From positions 1 through 7,459 of the forward strand of contig JACCUL010000528.1 of NCBI GenBank assembly GCA_013811855.1: a stretch of DNA of 7,459 bases. The letters run 5' to 3'. This stretch comes from Acidimicrobiia bacterium. GTDB lineage: Bacteria; Actinomycetota; Acidimicrobiia; Acidimicrobiales; Ilumatobacteraceae. Below are positions 1 through 4,300 of this stretch, in pieces. Under the pieces are notes generated by a model. The model had not been told where the DNA came from. It did no database searches and saw only the letters and a list, made by a program, of their open reading frames with translations. How positions within the stretch are numbered: position 1 is the first letter of the stretch; the number at the start of each line of letters is the position of its first letter. Both the position numbers and the translations under genes were made by a program.

Positions 1-200
1 CACCCCCGCCGAGCACGCCATGGCCGGCCGGTGGGCACGGCGCGTGGCCGCCGACCGCCCCGCCGTACGCCAACCCGCCGGTGCAACCGCCGTACGGCCG
101 TCCGCCGGGTCAGATCCCCCAACTGTCTCCCTGGGCACCAGCGCCGCCCGGCCGCGGCGGCCCGCTCCCCCCACCGCCCCCACCGCCCCCTCGGCGATAG
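1..200 (+). CDS. Proline-rich C-terminal tail of an unidentified protein (5' partial)
   Basis: Reading codons from position 3 gives 65 residues that stay open from the window edge to a TAG at 198-200. About 45% are proline (29 of 65), with PPY and PPYG motifs around residues 20-35 and a run of eight prolines before a final Arg-Arg. No start codon or folded domain is visible, so only the tail is present. Such low-complexity tails are typical of actinobacterial membrane or secreted proteins, but the family cannot be named. The stop lies 7 bp from the stop codon of the convergent lexA gene, which is the usual tight spacing of genuine convergent genes. The alternative is that this is non-coding GC-rich DNA that happens to be open. 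Confidence 0.5.
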   Translation, partial: PPPSTPWPAGGHGAWPPTAPPYANPPVQPPYGRPPGQIPQLSPWAPAPPGRGGPLPPPPPPPPRR

Positions 201-207
201 GAGACGA

Positions 208-840
208 TCAGAGCCGGCGCATCACCGTCACCACCCGGCCGTAGAGGTCGACCTCGTCCTCGCCGAAGACCATCGGCTCGAGGCGGGGGTTGGCCGGCGT
301 GAGCGTGACGCTGCCGTCCTGGCGGGAGTACGTCTTGACCGTGGCCTCCCCGCCCGGGATGCCGGCGACGACGATGTCGCCGTCTTTGGCCGTCGGCTGC
401 TGCACGGCGATGACGAAATCGCCGTCGAGGATGCCGCGCTCGATCATCGAGTCGCCCCGCACTCGCAGCATGAACAGTTCACCCTCGCCGGTGAAGTCCG
501 CCGGGACGGGCAGGATCTCCTCGACGTTCTCCTGGGCCAGGACGTTGGTACCGGCGGCGACGTCGCCGACCAGCGGAACGTGCCGGACCGGTCGCCGCTC
601 CATGACGGCGCCCGAGTTGGGATCCCACCGCACCTCGATGGCGCGGGGCTTCGTGGGATCCCGCCGCAGGTAGCCGAGCCGCTCCAACGTGTTGAGGTGG
701 CTGTGCACCGTCGACGGGGACGTGAGGCCGATGGCCTCGCCGATCTCCCTCACCGACGGCGGATAGCCACGATCACGGGTCTGACGTTCGATGAACTCGA
801 GCACCTGCCGCTGTCTGGTGGTGATCTTCGGATCGTGCAT
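208..840 (-). CDS. lexA: LexA, SOS-response repressor and self-cleaving peptidase (210 aa)
   Basis: LexA represses DNA-damage genes and is inactivated when RecA filaments trigger its self-cleavage. The N-terminal winged helix-turn-helix (about residues 7-58) contains TTRQRQVLEFI, PPSVREIGEAIGL and PSTVHSHLNTLERLGYL. The cleavage site is Ala96-Gly97 within VPLVGDVAAGTNVLA. The S24-type catalytic dyad is Ser131 (RGDSM) and Lys169 (ATVKTY). Length is normal for the family. The frame extends upstream to a TTG at 874-876, but that triplet is part of a TTGACT -35 element. The ATG at 838-840 sits exactly 7 nt after the -10 element TACGAT, so I chose it as a leaderless start; an ATG at 847-849 overlaps the -10 and is less likely. 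A LexA box lies between -35 and -10, implying autorepression. It is divergent from the LysM gene and convergent with the proline-rich gene. Identity is near certain; the exact start is inferred. Confidence 0.97.
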   Translation of the reverse strand: MHDPKITTRQRQVLEFIERQTRDRGYPPSVREIGEAIGLTSPSTVHSHLNTLERLGYLRRDPTKPRAIEVRWDPNSGAVMERRPVRHVPLVGDVAAGTNVLAQENVEEILPVPADFTGEGELFMLRVRGDSMIERGILDGDFVIAVQQPTAKDGDIVVAGIPGGEATVKTYSRQDGSVTLTPANPRLEPMVFGEDEVDLYGRVVTVMRRL

Positions 841-847
841 GACTCGC

Positions 848-876
848 ATCGTACGGACGTTCGCAGCCGAAGTCAA
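848..876 (-). promoter_or_regulatory. lexA promoter (TTGACT-N17-TACGAT), probably leaderless
   Basis: On the minus strand the -35 TTGACT is complementary to 871-876 and the -10 TACGAT to 848-853, separated by exactly 17 bp. Seven nucleotides separate the -10 from the ATG at 838-840, so transcription would begin at or next to the A of the start codon. No Shine-Dalgarno sequence precedes that ATG, which agrees with a leaderless message. Confidence 0.7.
851..862 (-). promoter_or_regulatory. LexA operator (SOS box) inside the lexA promoter
   Basis: On the minus strand this reads GAACGTCCGTAC, a one-mismatch version of the actinobacterial SOS box core GAAC-N4-GTTC (GTAC in place of GTTC). It lies in the spacer between the -35 and -10 elements and touches the -10, a position where bound LexA would block RNA polymerase. 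The weaker half-site would suit an autoregulated gene that must stay partly on; this last point is inference. Confidence 0.65.
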
Positions 877-933
877 ACACCCGTTCCCCGAGATCTAGGG
901 CGGCGGCCGGGCCTCGCGGCTCGGGTTGACACC

Positions 934-945
934 GAACGGTCGTTC
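934..945 (+). promoter_or_regulatory. LexA operator (SOS box) 1 upstream of the LysM gene
   Basis: GAACGGTCGTTC is a perfect match to GAAC-N4-GTTC. It lies 3 bp after a TTGACA hexamer at 926-931, which looks like a -35 element although no convincing -10 follows at 16-18 bp. Confidence 0.75.
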
Positions 946-956
946 TGGTTGACTGC

Positions 957-968
957 GAACAACTGTTC
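957..968 (+). promoter_or_regulatory. LexA operator (SOS box) 2 upstream of the LysM gene
   Basis: GAACAACTGTTC is a perfect match to GAAC-N4-GTTC. It starts 23 bp after box 1. A TTGACT hexamer (949-954) precedes it just as TTGACA precedes box 1, so the two appear to be copies of one module. Confidence 0.75.
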
Positions 969-971
969 CAC

Positions 972-983
972 GAACACAGGTTC
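972..983 (+). promoter_or_regulatory. LexA operator (SOS box) 3 upstream of the LysM gene
   Basis: GAACACAGGTTC is a perfect match to GAAC-N4-GTTC, starting 15 bp after box 2. No TTGAC hexamer precedes this copy. Confidence 0.72.
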
Positions 984-986
984 CAC

Positions 987-998
987 GAACGTTCGTAC
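987..998 (+). promoter_or_regulatory. Near-consensus LexA operator 4 upstream of the LysM gene
   Basis: GAACGTTCGTAC keeps one perfect half-site and has GTAC for GTTC, the same deviation as the operator in the lexA promoter. It starts 15 bp after box 3, repeating that spacing. It also overlaps a 10-bp palindrome CGAACGTTCG (986-995). Confidence 0.5.
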
Positions 999-1023
999 GC
1001 CCCATCCGTCCTCCCGTCAAGGC

Positions 1024-1029
1024 AAGGAG
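1024..1029 (+). promoter_or_regulatory. Ribosome binding site of the LysM gene
   Basis: AAGGAG lies 11 nt before the ATG at 1041. Unlike lexA and probably nrdR on either side, this gene has a leader and a clear Shine-Dalgarno sequence, which supports the chosen start. Confidence 0.7.
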
Positions 1030-1040
1030 CCACCCCACAC

Positions 1041-1457
1041 ATGACCGCCGTCCTGGCTCCCCGTCGACCCGTCAGGGCCCGCCAGCACCACGTGCCGGCC
1101 GGGCATCGAGCGGCCCCTCCAGCGCCGCTCCGCGCGATGGGGCTGCCGCCGACGGCGTCGACCTACCGCCGCCGCCGCCTCCTCGCCACGGCGGTCGTCG
1201 CCGTCGTCCTCGCCCTCGCCGGCCTCGGCGTCCATGGTGTCCTGACCGGTCCCGGCGGCGTTCCTGCCTCCGCCGCCGGGGCCGGGACAGGCGCGCCGAG
1301 CCCGACGGGTGTCCGCGCCGAACCAGGTGACACCCTCTGGTCGATCGCCGTCGCCCACCACGCCACGGTCGACCTCGACCGGTACATCGACGCCCTCGTC
1401 GAGCGCAACGGCGACACGACCGCCATCGAGGCCGGCCAGCTCGTCCGGCTCCCGTGA
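1041..1457 (+). CDS. Membrane-anchored LysM protein, probable SOS-induced cell-division inhibitor (YneA / Rv2719c-like, 138 aa)
   Basis: The protein has three parts. Residues 1-46 are a basic, Pro/Ala-rich cytoplasmic region ending in YRRRR. Residues 47-68 are a single transmembrane helix. After a Gly/Ala/Pro linker (69-90), a LysM domain occupies about 91-137 (PGDTLWSIA, then ERNG and GQLVRLP). LysM domains bind peptidoglycan, so the C-terminus should lie outside the membrane against the wall. Position beside lexA, small size, helix plus LysM and the LexA boxes upstream all match B. subtilis YneA and M. tuberculosis Rv2719c, damage-associated division inhibitors next to lexA. By analogy it would delay septation while DNA is repaired. 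nrdR follows after 24 bp, so co-transcription is likely. Sequence similarity outside LysM could not be tested, so the role rests on architecture, operators and synteny. Confidence 0.8.
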   Translation: MTAVLAPRRPVRARQHHVPAGHRAAPPAPLRAMGLPPTASTYRRRRLLATAVVAVVLALAGLGVHGVLTGPGGVPASAAGAGTGAPSPTGVRAEPGDTLWSIAVAHHATVDLDRYIDALVERNGDTTAIEAGQLVRLP

Positions 1458-1468
1458 CGCCGCGGCAC

Positions 1469-1474
1469 TAGCGT
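1469..1474 (+). promoter_or_regulatory. Candidate -10 element for a leaderless nrdR transcript
   Basis: TAGCGT fits TANNNT and lies 7 nt before the nrdR GTG, the same geometry as lexA. No good -35 is found 16-18 bp upstream and no Shine-Dalgarno sequence precedes the GTG. It may provide a second promoter for nrdR besides read-through from the LysM gene. Confidence 0.35.
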
Positions 1475-1481
1475 CGCCCGG

Positions 1482-1964
1482 GTGCATTGCCCGGTCTGCC
1501 ACGCCGACGACACGAAGGTCGTCGACTCCCGGCTCGCCGAGGAGGGCGCCGCCATCCGCCGCCGCCGCCAGTGCCTGTCGTGCGGGCACCGATTCACGAC
1601 CTTCGAGCGCGTCGACGAGATCCCACTGACCGTCCGCAAGAGCGACGGACGGTCCGAGCTGTTCGACCGCACCAAGATCGTGGCCGGCATGGTCGCCGCG
1701 TCCAAGGGCCGTCAGATCGGCGCCGAGCAGCTCGGGCAGATCGCCGAAGCCGTCGAGGACGCCCTCCGGCTCGGCGGTTCGGAGGTCACCACGGGCCAGA
1801 TCGGCGTCGCCGTGCTCGACCACCTACGGACCGTCGACGAGGTGGCCTACCTGCGCTTCGCCAGCGTGTACAAGAACTTCGACGCCGCCGCCGACTTCCA
1901 CCGCGAGATCGAGCTCTTGACCAAGTTGCACGCCGACGCCGGTGAGCTCAGCCCGCCGCCGTGA
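1482..1964 (+). CDS. nrdR: NrdR, ATP/dATP-sensing repressor of ribonucleotide reductase genes (160 aa)
   Basis: NrdR represses ribonucleotide reductase genes when nucleotides are plentiful. It binds paired 16-bp NrdR boxes through an N-terminal zinc ribbon and reads ATP/dATP through an ATP-cone. The zinc ligands are Cys3, Cys6, Cys31 and Cys34 (CPVC and CLSC), followed by GHRFTTFER. The ATP-cone spans about residues 49-139 (LTVRKSDGRSELFDRTKI through VAYLRFASVYKNF). Length is typical. The start is GTG, fixed because the family begins Met-x-Cys-Pro. It lies 24 bp downstream of the LysM gene, as in mycobacteria, and its last 17 bp overlap the end of the convergent RibD-like gene. The likely target nrdJ is 2.3 kb downstream with two candidate NrdR boxes in its leader. 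Confidence 0.97.
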   Translation: MHCPVCHADDTKVVDSRLAEEGAAIRRRRQCLSCGHRFTTFERVDEIPLTVRKSDGRSELFDRTKIVAGMVAASKGRQIGAEQLGQIAEAVEDALRLGGSEVTTGQIGVAVLDHLRTVDEVAYLRFASVYKNFDAAADFHREIELLTKLHADAGELSPPP

Positions 1965-2652
1965 TCCAGCGGGTGTAGAGGAACGACCGTTCGTCCACCA
2001 GCAGGTGGGCCAGCTCGAAGCCGAGCAACGTCGACTCGGCGCCCACCGTCAGTCGCGGCCCGCCACCGCCCACGAGGCGCGGCGACACCGTCAGGTTGAG
2101 CTCGTCGACGAGGCCGGCGTCGATGAACGAGGCGTTCAGGCGTGGCCCGCCCTCCACCTGGACGAACGCCGGATCGTCGACGATGCGACCGAGCCCGGCG
2201 AGCGCGCCGGCGACGTCGACGCGTCCCGTACCGGCCCGGAGCACCTCGACCGGCCCGCCGGGACCATCGGGCAGTCGCGGCCCGTCCTCGGGCATCACGA
2301 CGAACCCGGCGCCGCTCGTGAACAACGGGCCGGCGACGTCCACATCGCCGGTCGCGGTGACGACGCCGATGCGCACACCGAGGTGCTTCGGCGGCCCGTA
2401 GCCCTCGGCCCGGATGGTCCCGGCACCGACGAGCACCACGTCGGCGGCGCGTCGCAACGCGCCGAGTACGGCCACGTCGTCGGGGTTGGACAGGCCACCC
2501 GAGCGCCCGTCGACGACGGTCGACCCGTCGAGGCTGGCGATCATGCAGATGCCGACCCACGGCCGGCCCTCGACGCGGGGCCGCGGACCGCCGTAGCGAT
2601 CGTCGAGGTCGACGGTCGGCAGGGCTTCGGGGACCAGTTGCCGCACGGTCAT
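1948..2652 (-). CDS. RibD C-terminal / dihydrofolate-reductase-fold pyrimidine reductase family protein (234 aa)
   Basis: The protein is a single reductase domain of the RibD C-terminal type, an NADPH-binding DHFR-like fold. Family hallmarks are WVGICMIASLDGSTVVDG (about residues 32-49), SGGLSNPDDVAVLGALRR followed by ADVVLVGAGTIRAEGYGPP, and near the C-terminus VQVEGGPRLNASFIDAG with DELNLTVSPRLVGGG. The fused deaminase domain of a bifunctional RibD is absent. It could reduce the pyrimidine intermediate of riboflavin synthesis, or act like mycobacterial Rv2671, a stand-alone RibD/DHFR-like enzyme; other riboflavin genes are not in view. The ATG at 2650-2652 fits the usual family N-terminus (RQLVPEALPTVDL). 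It overlaps nrdR by 17 bp tail to tail. The divergent pseudogene starts 9 bp away, so any promoter must lie within that neighbour's 5' end. The exact substrate is not determinable. Confidence 0.85.
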   Translation of the reverse strand: MTVRQLVPEALPTVDLDDRYGGPRPRVEGRPWVGICMIASLDGSTVVDGRSGGLSNPDDVAVLGALRRAADVVLVGAGTIRAEGYGPPKHLGVRIGVVTATGDVDVAGPLFTSGAGFVVMPEDGPRLPDGPGGPVEVLRAGTGRVDVAGALAGLGRIVDDPAFVQVEGGPRLNASFIDAGLVDELNLTVSPRLVGGGGPRLTVGAESTLLGFELAHLLVDERSFLYTRWITAAG

Positions 2653-2661
2653 GATGATGAC

Positions 2662-3868
2662 ATGTCGTCCGCCACCATCGAAGCGTCACCTGCCCGGGAG
2701 ACAGGTGTGCGCACCGCGTACCGGACCTGCCCGTTGTGCGAGGCCTCGTGCGGGCTGGAGCTGACCGTGACGGCACGATCGAACGGGACCGAGGAGGTCA
2801 CGCGCATCCGCGGTGACCGGGCCGACGTGTTCTCGCACGGCTTCATCTGCCCGAAGGGCTCCACGCTGCGGCAGCTCCACGACGATCCCGACCGCCTGCG
2901 CCGGCCACTGGTCAAGCGCGACGGTGTGCACGTCGAGGTGAGCTGGGACGACGCCTGGGCTGAGGTGGCGCGCCGTCTCGGCGCCGTCGTCGAGCAGCAC
3001 GGCCCGGAGGCGATCGGCGTCTACGTCGGCAACCCCAACGCCCACAACCTTTCGTTCCTCACCCACGGGAGTGCGATGATCAGGTCGATCGGCACGCGGG
3101 CGGTGTTCAGCGCCTCGACCGTCGACCAGATGCCCCGCCACGTCGTGGCCGGTACCTCTTCGGCAGCCCGACGGCCGTGCCGGTCCCCGACATCGACCGC
3201 ACCGACTTGCGTGTCGTGATCGGCGCCAACCCGTTCGAGTCCAACGGCAGCCTGTGCACGGCCCTCGACTGGCCCGGACGGTTGCAGGCCATCCGCGAGC
3301 GGGGTGGCCGCGTCGTGGTCATCGACCCGCGGCGCACGAAGACGGCGCAGGCGGCCGACGAGTGGTTGGCGGTGCGCCCCGGCACCGATGTGTTCCTGCT
3401 CATGGCGATCGTCAATGAGCTGTTCGCCACCGGCGCCGCCGACCCCGGGCCGCACGTGGCGGCCCACCTCGTCGGGCTCGACGAGGGTCCGGGCGGCCGC
3501 GGCGCCGTACACGCCCGAGGCCGTCGAGTCCCCGCACCGGCATCGGCGCAGCCACGATCCGCCGCCTCGCCGCGGACCTCGCGGCCGCGCCGTCGGCCGC
3601 TGTATACGGCCGGATCGGTACGACCACGGTGGCCTTCGGGGCCACGACGACGTGGCTGGTCGCCCCGATCGAGGTCACCGACGACATCCGTCCCGGTGTG
3701 GTCAGCCTGCCCCACGGGTGGGGGCACGGGCAGCCGGGGACCCGACTGCGGGTGGCCGCCGAGCGGTCGGGCGTCAACAGCAACGTGCTGACCGACGACG
3801 AGGCGCTCGATCCGCTGTCGGGGACCAGCGTGTTGAACGGCATCCCCGTGTCGGTGGTGCCGGCGTGA
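2662..3868 (+). pseudogene. Decayed molybdopterin oxidoreductase (FdhF / formate-dehydrogenase-like)
   Basis: The intact start reads like a molybdopterin oxidoreductase. A 4Fe-4S motif is formed by Cys23, Cys26, Cys30 and Cys63 (TCPLCEASCG and FICPKG), followed by VSWDDAWAEVARRL and SASTVDQMPRHVVAG. A base is then missing in the GG at 3151-3152: the next frame continues YLFGSPTAVPVPDIDRTDL. An extra G in 3485-3487 and an extra C in 3530-3533 shift the frame twice more, through VRAAAAPYTPEAVES to TIRRLAADLAAAPSAAVYG. At about 3660 the conserved FGATTTWLV runs directly into APIEVTDDIRPGVV, the C-terminal cofactor-binding domain. About 300 residues or more of the middle are therefore gone (about 400 residues remain of a family usually 700 or more). 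The end GVNSNVLTDDEALDPLSG is intact to TGA 3866-3868. Base-calling errors could explain the homopolymer indels but not the deletion. A working enzyme is very unlikely. Confidence 0.88.
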
Positions 3869-3887
3869 ACGCGTCATCGTGCGTTCA
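3866..3887 (+). terminator. Hairpin at the pseudogene stop codon, possible terminator
   Basis: TGAACGC (3866-3872) and GCGTTCA (3881-3887) form a perfect 7-bp stem with an 8-nt loop, and the stem includes the TGA stop codon. No T-run follows (the next bases are C-rich), so intrinsic termination would be weak. It may be a relic of the terminator of the once-active gene. Confidence 0.3.
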
Positions 3888-3934
3888 TCCCCCGTTCGTC
3901 CCCGCGAAATTCACAGGTTGTTCCCCTATCGACC

Positions 3935-4088
3935 CACAGGTTCGAGTCTCTAGGTTGTCCGTTGGTGTCGGCTGCGGTGCGACACGCGGATCGTTAGCCG
4001 AAACCGGACCATGGCGGAGGCGTGGGGCTGTGGGGGTCCTGAACCTGTGATGTCGCACCGCCAGCCGTCCGGGCCCTGAGCGGACGGC
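3935..4088. ncRNA. Candidate structured RNA: pseudoknot-capable inverted repeats plus a hairpin
   Basis: Three pairings were read directly. Stem 1 is CACAGGTTC (3935-3943) with GAACCTGTG (4041-4049), 9 bp. Stem 2 is CGGCTGCGGTGCGACA (3969-3984) with 4051-4067, 16 bp with a single bulged C at 4061. Stem 3 is GCCGTCCG (4064-4071) with CGGACGGC (4081-4088), 8 bp with a 9-nt loop. Stems 1 and 2 interleave with only one nucleotide (4050) between their 3' arms, which is the H-type pseudoknot topology and would allow coaxial stacking. Stem 3 competes with stem 2 for 4064-4067, as in switching leaders. A local alternative, GTGTCG (3965-3970) with CGACAC (3980-3985), also competes with stem 2. The element ends 32 bp before the predicted nrdJ -35, so it is either part of a longer nrdJ leader or a separate RNA. 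The strand is not decided. No cobalamin riboswitch motif is visible. Confidence 0.35.
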
Positions 4089-4120
4089 CGATGCGTGTGG
4101 CGCACGTCACAGGTGGTCTC

Positions 4121-4150
4121 TTGACAGGCCCGTAACTACAGTGGTGTAAT
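4121..4150 (+). promoter_or_regulatory. Predicted nrdJ promoter (TTGACA-N18-TGTAAT)
   Basis: A perfect -35 TTGACA (4121-4126) is followed after 18 bp by TGTAAT (4145-4150), five of six matches to the consensus -10. Transcription would begin near 4157 and give a leader of about 144 nt. An imperfect dyad AACTACAGTGGTGT (4134-4147) lies across the spacer and -10. Confidence 0.6.
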
Positions 4151-4158
4151 CTGTCTTC

Positions 4159-4186
4159 CCTCCACAACCCCTCGTGGGTGTGGAGG
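4159..4186 (+). promoter_or_regulatory. 5'-terminal hairpin of the nrdJ leader
   Basis: CCTCCACA (4159-4166) and TGTGGAGG (4179-4186) form 8 perfect pairs. With a bulged A at 4167 the stem continues through CCC (4168-4170) and GGG (4176-4178), leaving a 5-nt loop. It begins within a few bases of the predicted transcription start, where it could protect the message from 5' decay. It overlaps the first NrdR-like box, so part of its symmetry may reflect the operator. Confidence 0.45.
4162..4177 (+). promoter_or_regulatory. Candidate NrdR box 1 (nrdJ operator)
   Basis: CCACAACCCCTCGTGG has CCAC/GTGG arms and keeps the C-A-A and GTGG ends of the published NrdR-box pattern, roughly acaCwAtATaTwGtgt. 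Its centre departs from the consensus AT core. Alone it would be unconvincing; its support comes from lying exactly 42 bp from box 2. Confidence 0.4.
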
Positions 4187-4203
4187 CGGGTCGGGGACTC
4201 CAG

Positions 4204-4219
4204 CCACCAGATGTTGTGG
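4204..4219 (+). promoter_or_regulatory. Candidate NrdR box 2 (nrdJ operator)
   Basis: CCACCAGATGTTGTGG matches the NrdR-box pattern at its most conserved positions (C4, A6, A8-T9, T11, w12, G13, then TG). NrdR is encoded in the same window and such boxes act in pairs set whole helical turns apart. This box is centred 42 bp, or four turns, from box 1. Both lie downstream of the predicted start of transcription, so repression would be by roadblock, or the true promoter differs. Confidence 0.6.
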
Positions 4220-4289
4220 TCTCCTCGGGGCCGGCCAGTCGCCGGTGTCAGCCCGCTCGGGAACAGCCCACGAACATCGAGTGTTGAAC

Positions 4290-4294
4290 AGAGG
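4290..4294 (+). promoter_or_regulatory. Ribosome binding site of nrdJ
   Basis: AGAGG lies 6 nt before the ATG at 4301. It decides the start against an in-frame GTG at 4178, which would add 41 residues encoded by the hairpin and operator region. Confidence 0.65.
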
Positions 4295-4300
4295 TCCCAT

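Larger units (their letters stand above)
3869..4300. other. 432-bp non-coding interval between the pseudogene and nrdJ
   Basis: No convincing coding frame was found here on either strand; the open frames that cross it are shadows of neighbouring genes. It contains, in order, the end of a hairpin at 3866-3887, repeated CACAGGT words (3912-3918, 3935-3941, 4108-4114, and inverted at 4043-4049), a pseudoknot-capable set of inverted repeats with a following hairpin, the nrdJ promoter, and the nrdJ leader with two NrdR-like boxes. These are listed separately. Confidence 0.8.

Noticed and set aside
31..1044. 337-residue plus-strand frame across lexA
   Set aside because: It is antisense to lexA, has His/Arg/Asp-rich low-complexity composition and covers the lexA promoter and SOS boxes.
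1017..1823. 268-residue minus-strand frame opposite the LysM gene and nrdR
   Set aside because: It spans two well-supported genes on the other strand and shows no recognisable domain.
1942..2661. Upstream in-frame extension of the oxidoreductase start
   Set aside because: It is antisense to the RibD-like gene. The oxidoreductase homology begins just after the ATG at 2662.
3937..3953. tRNA T-arm-like string GGTTCGAGTC
   Set aside because: The flanking five bases on each side do not pair, and no acceptor, D or anticodon arms are found around it.
4134..4147. Third NrdR box AACTACAGTGGTGT overlapping the nrdJ -10
   Set aside because: The half-sites resemble CACTA and TAGTG but the spacing is one base short and the distance to the other boxes is not a whole number of turns.
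4157..4300. Cobalamin riboswitch before nrdJ
   Set aside because: A GCCAC and a CCGGTG are present, but not in the order or context of the conserved B12 box, and the usual core is missing.
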